Assembly: GCF_016722965.1 (NCBI RefSeq)
Contig: NZ_JAEQNB010000008.1
Coordinates: 1 to 64,000, forward strand
Origin: Tumebacillus amylolyticus
GTDB lineage: Bacteria > Bacillota > Bacilli > Tumebacillales > Tumebacillaceae
Direction: 5' to 3'
DNA: 64,000 nt
The notes beneath the pieces were generated by a model that was not told the DNA's origin, searched no databases, and saw only the letters and a program-made list of their open reading frames with translations. A program made the position numbers and the translations under genes. Positions 53,174 to 61,103 of this stretch are shown piece after piece; position 1 is the first letter of the stretch; every line of letters begins with the position of its first letter.

Positions 53174-53347
53174 TTACGAACGAATGTAATACAACAGCAC
53201 GACCGCCACGACATTGAGGAGCGCGAGAAGACAGGAGGCGAACAATCCCTTCTGTTTTTTTCGATGCAACGAAACGCCGTACCCAATGGTGTACAGGAGG
53301 ACGGCGACGAGGGGCAAGAGACGCAAGATGAGTACCAGGATTTTCAA
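53174..53347 (-). CDS. Small two-helix protein, probable germinant receptor D subunit
   Basis: The 57-residue frame starts at a TTG 7 nt after GGAGAG and 21 nt after the gerC stop. It has two hydrophobic helices (about residues 2-22 and 33-55) around a basic HRKKQKG loop. Germinant receptor D subunits are two-helix proteins of similar size encoded with ger operons. Size, topology and position all fit. Confidence 0.7.
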   Translation of the reverse strand: MKILVLILRLLPLVAVLLYTIGYGVSLHRKKQKGLFASCLLALLNVVAVVLLYYIRS

Positions 53348-53368
53348 AGGAAACTCTCCTCAACTTCC

Positions 53369-54646
53369 TTAGGGTTGGGGGATAAACGGCCCCAATTGCT
53401 TGCCGGTTCGTCGGATCTTGCAGTCAAACGTCACCGTGATGCGCGCTTTGGGAAATTGGTTCGCCCAATCCACTCGGTCCCACTCGGGATCGGTCCAGAC
53501 TTGCTGTTTCGCTTTTTGATTGAAGCGAAAGATGTCGCCTTTCCATTGGGTCTGCGCTTTATGGATCAAGGCTTGGGATGCCGCTTCCAACGATTTGTTC
53601 ATCTGATTTTGAAGGAGTTTGATCCGATCTTCCGACATGGCGTAATTGACATCGGACTGTTGGGCGTCCAAGTCTGCGTCGATGGGAACTTTCACTTTGA
53701 TTTGGTACGGTTTATGAGAGAGATCGACATGGATATCCGGTTTTTCTTGCTGGAAAATCGAGCAGGCGAAGTACTTCTTGTCTTTCAAAGGGTCGGAAAA
53801 CATCTGATGGTACCGTTTCAGATCCCCTCGCAGAAGTCGCATGTAGGTGGTCTCGGCGCCATCGATTCGGCCCACCATCACGTCACTGCGGTACAAGGCG
53901 GTCCCCATCAATTGAACAGGATTCGGGTAATGCGAAACGAGTTCACCCGCATAGAACGTATCTCGATTCTTCGAGTCCGAATAGTCCGTGCTCTCCCTCA
54001 GCCCTGCGTATACCGTGGTCGCGACCTCTCCCGATTCTTCAGAACTGGTCAGAAACTCATGCAACTGCGCGGTGGGGATGTAGCCGGTCGTATCCCCGGT
54101 TTGCGAGATCAGATCAAAATACTTGTAGTTCGCTTTCGACAACACCCGTTTGTTTTTGCGGATGAACTCCTCGGCGGAGTCTTTGCACGTGATCAAGATG
54201 ATGTCACGTCTGAATTGCCGTTCGCGGATGAGGGACTCAATGGCCCGAACCACTGAATTTTTTCTCGCAAACGACTCGGAGACGATCAACACTTTGGTGT
54301 GGACGAGCGAAATCTTACGGGGAATCGTGATGTTAAAAAGATCACGCGTGACCGTGAGACTCGGATATTCAAGCGTCATGATCTGGGAGGAGGAAATTCG
54401 ATCCCCACCTCCTTGCTGTCGGCCGTACGCATTGGGATTCGAGATGTCGTAGGTCACGCGAACCATTTCTTTTTCGTTCCCTTCTTCAATCCCGATCATC
54501 GTGACGAACGCCAAGTCTTCGAGTTCCTCTTGGTCCCAACAGCCGGTCGTGCAGAGGATCGCGAGCAGCAAGACTCCCACAAGCAACGGGTTAGGTCTTT
54601 TTTTTCCGAACGACCAACAGGAGAAGCAACAATCCGACCATGCCAT
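53369..54646 (-). CDS. Ger(x)C spore germination lipoprotein
   Basis: The 425-residue C subunit of a germinant receptor has a lipobox in LCTTGCWDQEELEDLA. The ATG overlaps the gerB gene by 56 nt; it has an excellent GGAGGAG site and supplies the basic GKKR n-region, so the out-of-frame overlap is real. The mature protein has the GerAC three-domain pattern. It sits on the outer face of the spore inner membrane with the A and B subunits. Confidence 0.92.
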   Translation of the reverse strand: MAWSDCCFSCWSFGKKRPNPLLVGVLLLAILCTTGCWDQEELEDLAFVTMIGIEEGNEKEMVRVTYDISNPNAYGRQQGGGDRISSSQIMTLEYPSLTVTRDLFNITIPRKISLVHTKVLIVSESFARKNSVVRAIESLIRERQFRRDIILITCKDSAEEFIRKNKRVLSKANYKYFDLISQTGDTTGYIPTAQLHEFLTSSEESGEVATTVYAGLRESTDYSDSKNRDTFYAGELVSHYPNPVQLMGTALYRSDVMVGRIDGAETTYMRLLRGDLKRYHQMFSDPLKDKKYFACSIFQQEKPDIHVDLSHKPYQIKVKVPIDADLDAQQSDVNYAMSEDRIKLLQNQMNKSLEAASQALIHKAQTQWKGDIFRFNQKAKQQVWTDPEWDRVDWANQFPKARITVTFDCKIRRTGKQLGPFIPQP

Positions 54647-55676
54647 AGAAGACAGCTCCTCCCATCTGGACGAGATACGTGTCCTTGAACTGGATCGTCT
54701 GATAAAAAAACGTGGGGATCAGCGCGAGAATATACATCAAGCAGGCGAACGAGGGAAGCATCGGCTTAAAGTTGGAGATCCCAAACATCGTGGCGTAAAA
54801 GTACGACGCCATATAGAGATCCAAAGCGAGCTGCACGAAGGCGATCATCAGCCACACGGACGCATAGATTCCCTCCAAGTGCTGAACGAATCGGCTCAAG
54901 TAGATCAAGCGGGCCAACTCCAGAAAGGGAAACGAGACCATCCCGAGCGAAGGCCAGCCAATCACGGTGACTTCTAAAAAAAGCAACGACACGGTCAGTC
55001 CCACCGCGTAGAGAGAGCCTCGCAACACGCCTTTTCGAAAACTTGCAGGGTCACGAACCAGATGACCGAACAACGGCATCGCAAGAATCTCCCCGAAGTA
55101 AAAGGAGTGTTTGAAACCCTCGATCAGAAGAGACGGGGCACCGGGTCCCAAGATGGGAAACAAATGAGAGAACTCGATCCGATTGCCCAGCAAGAGGAAC
55201 AACGAGACCACGACGCCCAGCAACCACGGTAAAAAAATATGACTCACCCGTGCGATGGTCTCCAGCCCCTTGTAACACAGGTACAGCATAATCAAAAGGG
55301 TCGTCATGAGGAGCGCCCAAACGGGGGTATCGGGCAGGGTGACGATCTTGATCTGATCCACCAACAGCCGCAGATTCAACATCCCGTTCATGATCAACCC
55401 GACCGCCGCCATCCCGATGTACAGTTGCCCCGCCCAGCGTCCAATCCGAATTTCCAAGATTTCAAACCAACTCATGCCCGGATGCCGACCCATGTACTGA
55501 AGAATCCAAATCACGACGGCCAGGCTCACGAATCCGGAGAGCAGCGTCATCATCCACGCAGCGCGTTGCCCACTCGAAATCATCAAGAGGGAACTGGGAT
55601 TGAACAATTTCCCCGCAACCGAGATCACGACAAGCGACATCCATTCCTTGTATCCGATATGTCCATCGCGTATCAT
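54591..55676 (-). CDS. GerAB-type germinant receptor permease subunit
   Basis: The 361-residue protein has ten helices of the amino-acid-permease superfamily found in GerAB/GerKB proteins and starts only 4 nt after gerA. The region YFGEILAMPLFGHLV is characteristic. It binds the germinant within the membrane by analogy with GerAB. Which germinant is recognised cannot be told. Confidence 0.92.
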   Translation of the reverse strand: MIRDGHIGYKEWMSLVVISVAGKLFNPSSLLMISSGQRAAWMMTLLSGFVSLAVVIWILQYMGRHPGMSWFEILEIRIGRWAGQLYIGMAAVGLIMNGMLNLRLLVDQIKIVTLPDTPVWALLMTTLLIMLYLCYKGLETIARVSHIFLPWLLGVVVSLFLLLGNRIEFSHLFPILGPGAPSLLIEGFKHSFYFGEILAMPLFGHLVRDPASFRKGVLRGSLYAVGLTVSLLFLEVTVIGWPSLGMVSFPFLELARLIYLSRFVQHLEGIYASVWLMIAFVQLALDLYMASYFYATMFGISNFKPMLPSFACLMYILALIPTFFYQTIQFKDTYLVQMGGAVFYGMVGLLLLLLVVRKKKT

Positions 55677-55680
55677 CCGG

Positions 55681-57312
55681 TTACTCCTCCTTTGGATGAT
55701 CCCATTGACGGCCTTCCTCGTTGTGGAATCTCTCCTCCTGTTGCGGTCGCGTGTGTTGCCCGTAGACTTTTTGCAGCCAATTTTGCCCCCGGAAGATAAA
55801 GTCGCGATTGGACTTCATGTGGGGAAAACGCGGAGCCATGAAAGGGACTCCAAACGATTGCAGAGAGACGATATGGGCGAGCATAAACACCGTACCGACT
55901 GAAATCCCCAGAAAGCCAAGCGTACCTCCCAGCGCGAGAAAAACAAATCGGAAGATGCGAATGGCAAAGCTCAAGTCTTGATTCGGAATCGCAAACGAGC
56001 CCAACCCCGTAATCGAAACCAAGATGACGAGAATCGGAGAGATGATGTTGGCTTGAACCGCAGCTTGCCCTAAGATAAGCGCCCCTACGATCCCAATCGT
56101 CGACCCGATCACCGAAGGCAAGCGCAACCCGGCTTCCCGAATCAACTCAAACGCAAATTCCATGATCAGAATTTCCAAGAAGGTTGGAAACGGAAGCGTC
56201 TCCCGGCTCCCGGCGATGGCGAGCATCAAATCGGTCGGGATCATCTCCGGTTGAAAATTGGTGAGTGCGATGTAGATGCCCGGTGCGTACAACGCGAAAA
56301 AACAGGAAAGCAAGCGGATCAGGCGGATGAAATTTCCGTAATACATCCGCAGATTGTACTCTTCGGACGTGTGAAACATCGTCCAAAACGTGGTGGGACA
56401 TAAGATCGCAAACGGACTGTGATCCACGAGGACGATGACATGTCCATCCAATATCATCGCGCAGGAACGATCCGGCCGCTCCGTGACGGCCAACGTCGGC
56501 ATCAACGAATACGGGGCATCCTCGATTTGTTGAACGACCGAACCGGACGTCAGCAAGGAAGTGACTTGTATGAGAGACAGACGTCTCCTGACTTCCTCCA
56601 CCAGCTTTGGATTGGCGAGATTGTCCAAGTACAGCATGGACAGGCGCGCCTGCACGGTACCGCTGTTCATGATGTTTTCCACGATCAAATTCTGGTTGAG
56701 CATTTCCTTTTGTATCAGACCGATGTTCAGGTCGTGGTTTTCCACGAACCCTTCATGCGATCCCCGGATGACAATTTCGGTCTTGGGCTCTCCGATTTTG
56801 CGACCCATGACACTTGCCACATCGACGAGCAGGCAGACGGGGGAGTGCGGGAGAAACAGGGCCGCATGACCGCGCAGCATCATCTCCTGTACCTGCTGAA
56901 GCGTCTGGCTTGGCAGTGAGGAGGTGGTTTTGAGCACCGAAGTCTGAACCGCTCTCGTCCGGTCTCGATCCCAATCCAAGGCGATTTTCTGCAGAGGTTC
57001 AACGACCCGTGCGTTTAGGAAATTTTGATCCACCAACCCTTTGACATACAAAAGATACGCAGCCCCCCATTGTCCGGACTTGTTCGGCAGGGCGAGCGTG
57101 CTGGAGGTGAATCCTTTATTTTTTGGATAATGAAACAACTGTTCCAAGAGCTTCGCATTTTCCCGGGCGTTGGAAGTAAAGGACGGCTCAGGATGCGAGG
57201 AGAGTTCAGGTGCCTCCGATCCCTTCCGATCTCCCAGAGAGAAACGATCGACGGGACCGGTGGTGGAATACAGCCTGTGGAGGAGACGCTTGAATTTTGT
57301 CGGAGTTCCCAT
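55681..57312 (-). CDS. GerAA-type germinant receptor subunit
   Basis: The 543-residue A subunit has a large cytosolic N-terminal domain with MLYLDNLANPKLVEEVRRRL, followed by about five helices and the conserved LPFPTFLEILIMEFAFELIREAGLR segment, and a short tail. A family-typical EDAPYSLMPT region is present. AGGAGG precedes the ATG. It is first in the gerA-gerB-gerC-D operon. Confidence 0.93.
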   Translation of the reverse strand: MGTPTKFKRLLHRLYSTTGPVDRFSLGDRKGSEAPELSSHPEPSFTSNARENAKLLEQLFHYPKNKGFTSSTLALPNKSGQWGAAYLLYVKGLVDQNFLNARVVEPLQKIALDWDRDRTRAVQTSVLKTTSSLPSQTLQQVQEMMLRGHAALFLPHSPVCLLVDVASVMGRKIGEPKTEIVIRGSHEGFVENHDLNIGLIQKEMLNQNLIVENIMNSGTVQARLSMLYLDNLANPKLVEEVRRRLSLIQVTSLLTSGSVVQQIEDAPYSLMPTLAVTERPDRSCAMILDGHVIVLVDHSPFAILCPTTFWTMFHTSEEYNLRMYYGNFIRLIRLLSCFFALYAPGIYIALTNFQPEMIPTDLMLAIAGSRETLPFPTFLEILIMEFAFELIREAGLRLPSVIGSTIGIVGALILGQAAVQANIISPILVILVSITGLGSFAIPNQDLSFAIRIFRFVFLALGGTLGFLGISVGTVFMLAHIVSLQSFGVPFMAPRFPHMKSNRDFIFRGQNWLQKVYGQHTRPQQEERFHNEEGRQWDHPKEE

Positions 57313-57369
57313 AGTCCCTCCTGAGATGGAAGTTTCTTCTTAGGTATTACGTTTCCTCAAACGGGGGCG

Positions 57370-57399
57370 TGTATGCGCGTTTCTTTGTTGTCGGTTACA
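57370..57399 (-). promoter_or_regulatory. Possible sigma-G-type promoter of the ger operon
   Basis: On the minus strand TGTAAC and CATACA are spaced by 18 nt, about 60 nt before gerA. The CAT start of the -10 fits forespore sigma-G promoters, but agreement is partial. Confidence 0.3.
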
Positions 57400-58087
57400 C
57401 GGGATTTTTAAGATAGTCCGTATCTCGGGTCAAGTGCGTGAACCCGAGCTTGCGCGAGGTTTTTTCATGAACGGGGTCTGAGCTGGCCGACACGGTAAAA
57501 ACTCGGACATCCCGCAGTAACCGTAGCCTCTCCTGTACCCACGCATCCTGATAAAGCTCCCCCCGCCAGTCTTCCCAGAGGACGCCGTCGAGCCATGACT
57601 TTACAAGCGGCAACGTATCAAACCCGCGATTCTGAATCAGCATTGCTTCGGGAGCCAACACCTTCAACCTCTGCAAAAAGTCCCGATACGCCGCGAACAT
57701 CTCCTCTCGCAAGCGCGTCTCCGCCACATACTCCTCCATGTCCCCCACCGTATCCAGAAAAACGCCGTCCATCTCCTTCACGAGGATGACGTCCAACACT
57801 TCTTGCAACAGAATCCCTTGATACGTCAAATCGCGGATGTCCATCAGGTACGAGTCCCACTCCGGGAAGTGTCTGTAACTCCGCAGTCCCCGCGTCTTCA
57901 CGTACCGCGCCTCATTCCACGTCGGAGTCTCCAGCACGCTCAAATACCCGATCACAACCGTCCCCGCCGCTTTCCACGCGCGCACTTGCTCCACGTTCAC
58001 ATGCCGCGGTTCCACAATCACCATGTCATAGCCCCATAACGAAATCTCCGTCGTAACAGGCCCGTAGTAGATCTGAAATGTTTTCAT
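57395..58087 (-). CDS. GH114-like polygalactosaminidase-type TIM-barrel protein
   Basis: The 230-residue protein resembles the GH114 endo-alpha-1,4-polygalactosaminidase group: YDMVIVEP at the first strand, GTVVIGYLSVLE, EMDGVFLDTVGDM and ENRGFD-like IQNRGFD. The Asp and Glu in these strands are plausible catalytic residues. It has no signal peptide, unlike most relatives. Its group acts on galactosamine-rich polymers, which is notable near a Pel-like cluster. It is transcribed alone, upstream of the ger operon. Confidence 0.75.
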   Translation of the reverse strand: MKTFQIYYGPVTTEISLWGYDMVIVEPRHVNVEQVRAWKAAGTVVIGYLSVLETPTWNEARYVKTRGLRSYRHFPEWDSYLMDIRDLTYQGILLQEVLDVILVKEMDGVFLDTVGDMEEYVAETRLREEMFAAYRDFLQRLKVLAPEAMLIQNRGFDTLPLVKSWLDGVLWEDWRGELYQDAWVQERLRLLRDVRVFTVSASSDPVHEKTSRKLGFTHLTRDTDYLKNPV

Positions 58088-58185
58088 AGCCTAGGAATTT
58101 CGGTGTGTCGTTGTCATAACCTGCAGAGGGCCCGACTATACTTCTACTACCTGTGAAACGAGAGGTACGAGAAGGGGGCAAACTC

Positions 58186-58494
58186 GTGGATACGCAAAAA
58201 AAAGCGCGCCAACCCCACAAGAGTCGTTGGCAACGCGTCACGAACTGGCTGCGCGGTCGCGGCCCGATGGAGGAGGAACCCTCCGAATTTGAGAAGCTTC
58301 GTCAAGAAATTGACGCAGCTCGCAAGGAGTGGGCCATCGCCCAACAGCACATCGACCATGTGTCTGAACCGGAGTTGATCGACCACGCCATTTACTATCT
58401 GGAGGCCGCCGAACGCAAGTACGGGTACTTACTTAGGGAAGCAAAAAAGCGCTACAACACTGGGGAAACGCCTGTCCCGGAACCGTCCCGATGA
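58186..58494 (+). CDS. yaaL: YaaL family protein (DUF2508)
   Basis: The 102-residue protein matches the small helical YaaL family: FEKLRQEIDAARKEWAIAQ, HIDHVSEPELIDHAIYYLEAAE and YGYLLREAKK. GTG is 8 nt after GAAGGGGG; an upstream GTG at 58153 has no site. In Bacillus yaaL follows recR directly; here recR is 31 kb away. A TATACT box lies just upstream. Confidence 0.85.
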   Translation: MDTQKKARQPHKSRWQRVTNWLRGRGPMEEEPSEFEKLRQEIDAARKEWAIAQQHIDHVSEPELIDHAIYYLEAAERKYGYLLREAKKRYNTGETPVPEPSR

Positions 58495-58621
58495 GGGGCG
58501 GTTCTTGGTGTTTTCCTCACTTGCCTAAAGGTTAAACGATGGAAAGTCAGAACATCATCTTGATTTTCATTTTGTTTTTCACAATTTGGAAACAAAAAAA
58601 GATGCATATTTCCCGCAAACT

Positions 58622-58750
58622 CTGCTATACTAAGAAGTAACCAACCAAAGTTTAACATTTTGGATGGCCTCCCAGGGCGTTGGCGTACGCCGCCAACCGC
58701 TCCATTGAGACGGTGACCCGCAATTGCGGTGTCGCCGTTTTTTTTTTGCC
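58622..58750 (+). ncRNA. Candidate small RNA or structured leader before bofA
   Basis: An extended -10 (TGCTATACT at 58624-58632) precedes a stretch with no ORF but two hairpins: GTTGGCG / CGCCAAC near 58680-58696 and a terminator hairpin ending in ten T residues. Together they would give a transcript of about 110 nt. I do not recognise an RNA family. Confidence 0.4.
58710..58748 (+). terminator. Terminator upstream of bofA
   Basis: ACGGTGACCCGC and GCGGTGTCGCCGT pair with one bulge and a G-T pair, followed by ten T residues. Confidence 0.75.
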
Positions 58751-58820
58751 CTCCTATCATCTCTTTCCTCGGTTGTGCATAGAGTAGGAAGGAGGACAAG
58801 GGGAAGGGAATGAGGCAAAT

Positions 58821-59087
58821 ATGACAGCTTGGCAAGTGATCGGGCTGATGATCGGTGCAGTTGTAGTGCTCTACCTCGTCACCCAATTTGTACGCGAACC
58901 GGGCACGGCGCTGATGAATCTCGTGCGCGGCTTGATCGTCGGCGTGGTGGCGTTGGTGCTCGTCAATTTGGCGGGCGGATACTTCGGGTTCCATATCGGC
59001 CTGAACCCGGCGACGGCGTTGACAGCAGGTTTGCTTGGCCTGCCGGGTGTCGCTGCACTGGTCATCATCCACCTCTGGTTGATCTGA
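58821..59087 (+). CDS. bofA: Pro-sigma-K processing inhibitor BofA family protein
   Basis: The 88-residue membrane protein has the BofA pattern: two hydrophobic helices, LMNLVRGLIVGVVALVLVNL and GLNPATALTAGLLGLPG near the C-terminus. BofA restrains the SpoIVFB protease in the outer forespore membrane until sigma-K is needed. It follows yaaL, as in Bacillus. GAGGC is upstream of the ATG. Confidence 0.92.
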   Translation: MTAWQVIGLMIGAVVVLYLVTQFVREPGTALMNLVRGLIVGVVALVLVNLAGGYFGFHIGLNPATALTAGLLGLPGVAALVIIHLWLI

Positions 59088-59100
59088 CCGTTTGGATCGA

Positions 59101-59158
59101 AAAAAAAAAAGCCTGTGCTCCGCAGACGTTTCAGACGTGCGGGACACGGGCTTTTTTC
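59101..59158. terminator. Bidirectional terminator after bofA
   Basis: AAAGCCTGTG and CACGGGCTTT enclose further inner pairing (CCGCA/TGCGG and GACG/CGTC-like), with a long A-run on one side and T-run on the other. Confidence 0.75.
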
Positions 59159-59159
59159 G

Positions 59160-59513
59160 TTACGATTTCAATGAGATGAGGAAGACGCCGACCAGAATCA
59201 CCGCGCCGCCGATCCATCGTGTGAGCGGGATGTTCTCGCCAAACACCAACCACGCGGAGAAAATTCCGATCACGTACGCGAAACTTTGCAGCGGATAGGC
59301 GACGGAGAGTTTCATGTTGTTGAGGATCACGAACCACAGTCCGGTCGCAATGACGTACATGAAGCCCCCGATGTAGACGCCGGGCGAGGTCAGGACGTTT
59401 GAGATCGTCAAACCGCCGCTCATGTTCGAGAGGGCGTTTTTCCAAACGATCTGACCGCCGGACAGCAAGAGGATGTTGCCGAGCAGGAGAGCATAGAGGA
59501 CGAGCTTACTCAT
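59160..59513 (-). CDS. SMR/EamA-type small membrane transporter
   Basis: The 117-residue protein has four helices with an EamA/SMR pattern: SGGQIVWKNAL at the end of TM1, NMKLSVAYPLQSFAYVIG in TM3, and FGENIPLTRWIGGAVILVGVFLI in TM4. ArnE/ArnF-like flippases have this shape. It overlaps the DUF2304 gene and completes a GT2-DUF2304-SMR module, so it may flip the polyprenyl-phosphate sugar made by the GT2. Confidence 0.82.
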   Translation of the reverse strand: MSKLVLYALLLGNILLLSGGQIVWKNALSNMSGGLTISNVLTSPGVYIGGFMYVIATGLWFVILNNMKLSVAYPLQSFAYVIGIFSAWLVFGENIPLTRWIGGAVILVGVFLISLKS

Positions 59514-59889
59514 GCAGGGCACCTTCCTTTTTCAAAGCGGCTTCTCGTTCGCGGTGTTGGTAGATCGCCAGTTCTTGCGTCAGTTTCACGACGCGGTCGG
59601 AGAGCTTGGAGATGACCACGGTGAGATGCAGCAGATACGCGAAGCAAAACAGGAGCGCGATGAGGAACAAAAGCGACGGCGCGTAGACGACGTCAAGCCA
59701 GGTCGCGAGCTCCACCAGCCAGTCCGATTTCACGGAGACGATAACGATGACGACGCCGAGCACGATCCACATGATCGAATATTGTTCGCGCAACCGGCGG
59801 CGGCGAACTAAGGAGAGTACGAAGAGGACAAAAAACAAGGAGAACAAAATTGAAAGCACGTAGATCGCAGGGGTGTTGAACACGGTCAC
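59506..59889 (-). CDS. DUF2304 membrane protein
   Basis: The 127-residue protein has three helices, the REQYSIMWIVLGVVIV segment typical of the family, YAPSLLFLIALLF and a C-terminal coiled tail. It overlaps the GT2 stop as GTGA. It is a paralogue of the DUF2304 protein at 44.9 kb. Confidence 0.87.
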   Translation of the reverse strand: MTVFNTPAIYVLSILFSLFFVLFVLSLVRRRRLREQYSIMWIVLGVVIVIVSVKSDWLVELATWLDVVYAPSLLFLIALLFCFAYLLHLTVVISKLSDRVVKLTQELAIYQHREREAALKKEGALHE

Positions 59890-60602
59890 AGAGCCCCCTC
59901 CTTGCGCGTGGCGCTGATCAGGACGGCGAGGCCGACCTTGACCATGTAGTAGATCGATTTGATCGGCGTGATCGACGAGGAGCCCGCTTGGCGCTCGCTC
60001 ATCTCCACGGCGATCTCACGGAATTTCAAACCGCGGCGCGAGATGTGGACGAGCACTTCCACTTCGGGGTAGTCCACGGGGTAGTAGTTCGCAAACATCT
60101 CGATGACGCGTTTGTCGGCCGCTCGGAAGCCGGAGGTCGGGTCTTTGCAAACTTGACCCGTCACCCACTTGATCAAGCGGGAAAAGATGACCATGCCGAC
60201 CCGGCGCGCCGCAGACGATTTGTACGCGGTCTTCTCCACCCATCGAGAGCCGACGGTGAAGTTCACTTCTCCGCGCAGGATCGGCTCGATCACCTTGGGG
60301 ATGTCAAACGGGTCGTGCTGACCGTCCGCATCAATTTGCAAGGCGATGTCGTAGTCGTTTTTATGTGCATAGAGATACCCGGTTTGCATCGCACCGCCGA
60401 TGCCGAGGTTGAACGGCAAATCGATGACGGCGGTCGCTCCCGCAGCACGGGCTACTTCCACCGTGGCGTCTCGCGAGCCGTCGTTGATGACGACGACGTC
60501 GATGTCATCGGAAACCGATTGGATTCGTTGGATGACGTGGGCGATGCTGCCCTCTTCGTTGTAGGCCGGGATGATCACCAGAACTTTTGGAGTCTCGTTC
60601 AT
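59886..60602 (-). CDS. GT2 polyprenyl-phosphate glycosyltransferase (DPM1-like)
   Basis: The 238-residue enzyme has IIPAYNEEGSI, VINDGSRDAT, LQIDADGQHDP and the PTSGFRA segment. It is closely parallel to the GT2 in the exopolysaccharide operon and is followed by its own DUF2304 and SMR genes. It presumably makes a polyprenyl-phosphate sugar for wall-polymer decoration. GAGGAATTC precedes the ATG. Confidence 0.88.
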   Translation of the reverse strand: MNETPKVLVIIPAYNEEGSIAHVIQRIQSVSDDIDVVVINDGSRDATVEVARAAGATAVIDLPFNLGIGGAMQTGYLYAHKNDYDIALQIDADGQHDPFDIPKVIEPILRGEVNFTVGSRWVEKTAYKSSAARRVGMVIFSRLIKWVTGQVCKDPTSGFRAADKRVIEMFANYYPVDYPEVEVLVHISRRGLKFREIAVEMSERQAGSSSITPIKSIYYMVKVGLAVLISATRKEGAL

Positions 60603-60750
60603 GAATTCCTCGCCTTTTCTACTAGAATAGTCGGATGCCAGTATTTAGTATGACCGATGTTTTGGCAAACTACAACTCTTTATCTGCGTGTAATTGGAAG
60701 ACACGCACAGGGAACGGCTTTTTTTCATAACGTATAAAAAACTTCGATCC

Positions 60751-60759
60751 TGCTATACT
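60751..60759 (+). promoter_or_regulatory. Extended -10 promoter of gin
   Basis: TGCTATACT is an extended -10 box about 42 nt before the gene. GTATA stands about 15 nt upstream of it, which could instead be part of a forespore sigma-F type site, the class used by csfB in Bacillus. Confidence 0.4.
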
Positions 60760-60800
60760 GGGTTGATAGTAGACGCAATTTTTCGAGAGGATGTGCGAGG

Positions 60801-60998
60801 ATGGAAGAACGGAACTGTAACGAGACCGGAGGCACGTGCATTGTTTGTTCGCAGCAGAAGGAGTTGGGGATTCGAATCTTTCAGTCGTTCCTCTGCACAG
60901 AGTGCGAACGAGAGATTGTGCAGACCGACGCCCAAGACGAGAAGTACCCGTATTACATCGACCGCATGAAACAGATCTGGATGTCAGCAATCTCCTAG
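60801..60998 (+). CDS. gin: Anti-sigma-G factor Gin (CsfB)
   Basis: The 65-residue protein has the paired Cys of Gin: CIVC near residue 13 and CTEC near residue 32, followed by a helical tail with YYIDRMKQIW. Gin binds zinc and inhibits sigma-G early in forespore development. In Bacillus csfB follows bofA; here the GT2 module lies between them on the other strand. The stop lies in the terminator hairpin. Confidence 0.9.
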   Translation: MEERNCNETGGTCIVCSQQKELGIRIFQSFLCTECEREIVQTDAQDEKYPYYIDRMKQIWMSAIS

Positions 60999-61016
60999 GG
61001 GATTGCTGACTTTTTT
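60983..61016 (+). terminator. Terminator of gin
   Basis: GTCAGCAATC and GATTGCTGAC form a 10-bp stem around the stop codon, with TTTTTT behind. Confidence 0.85.
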
Positions 61017-61103
61017 GTGACTGCAAGTTTTCCCGCTATCTTTATGACCCGTGAGTCAGTAAAATGTAAGGGAGAGAGCAGTGGGAAAGGGGCAAGAGTA
61101 TAA

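Noticed and set aside
53142-53217. Extension of the 162-codon frame beyond the decayed regulator
   Set aside because: The plausible TPR-like sequence lies in another frame and stops at 53141; the extension is unnatural and overlaps the small ger gene.
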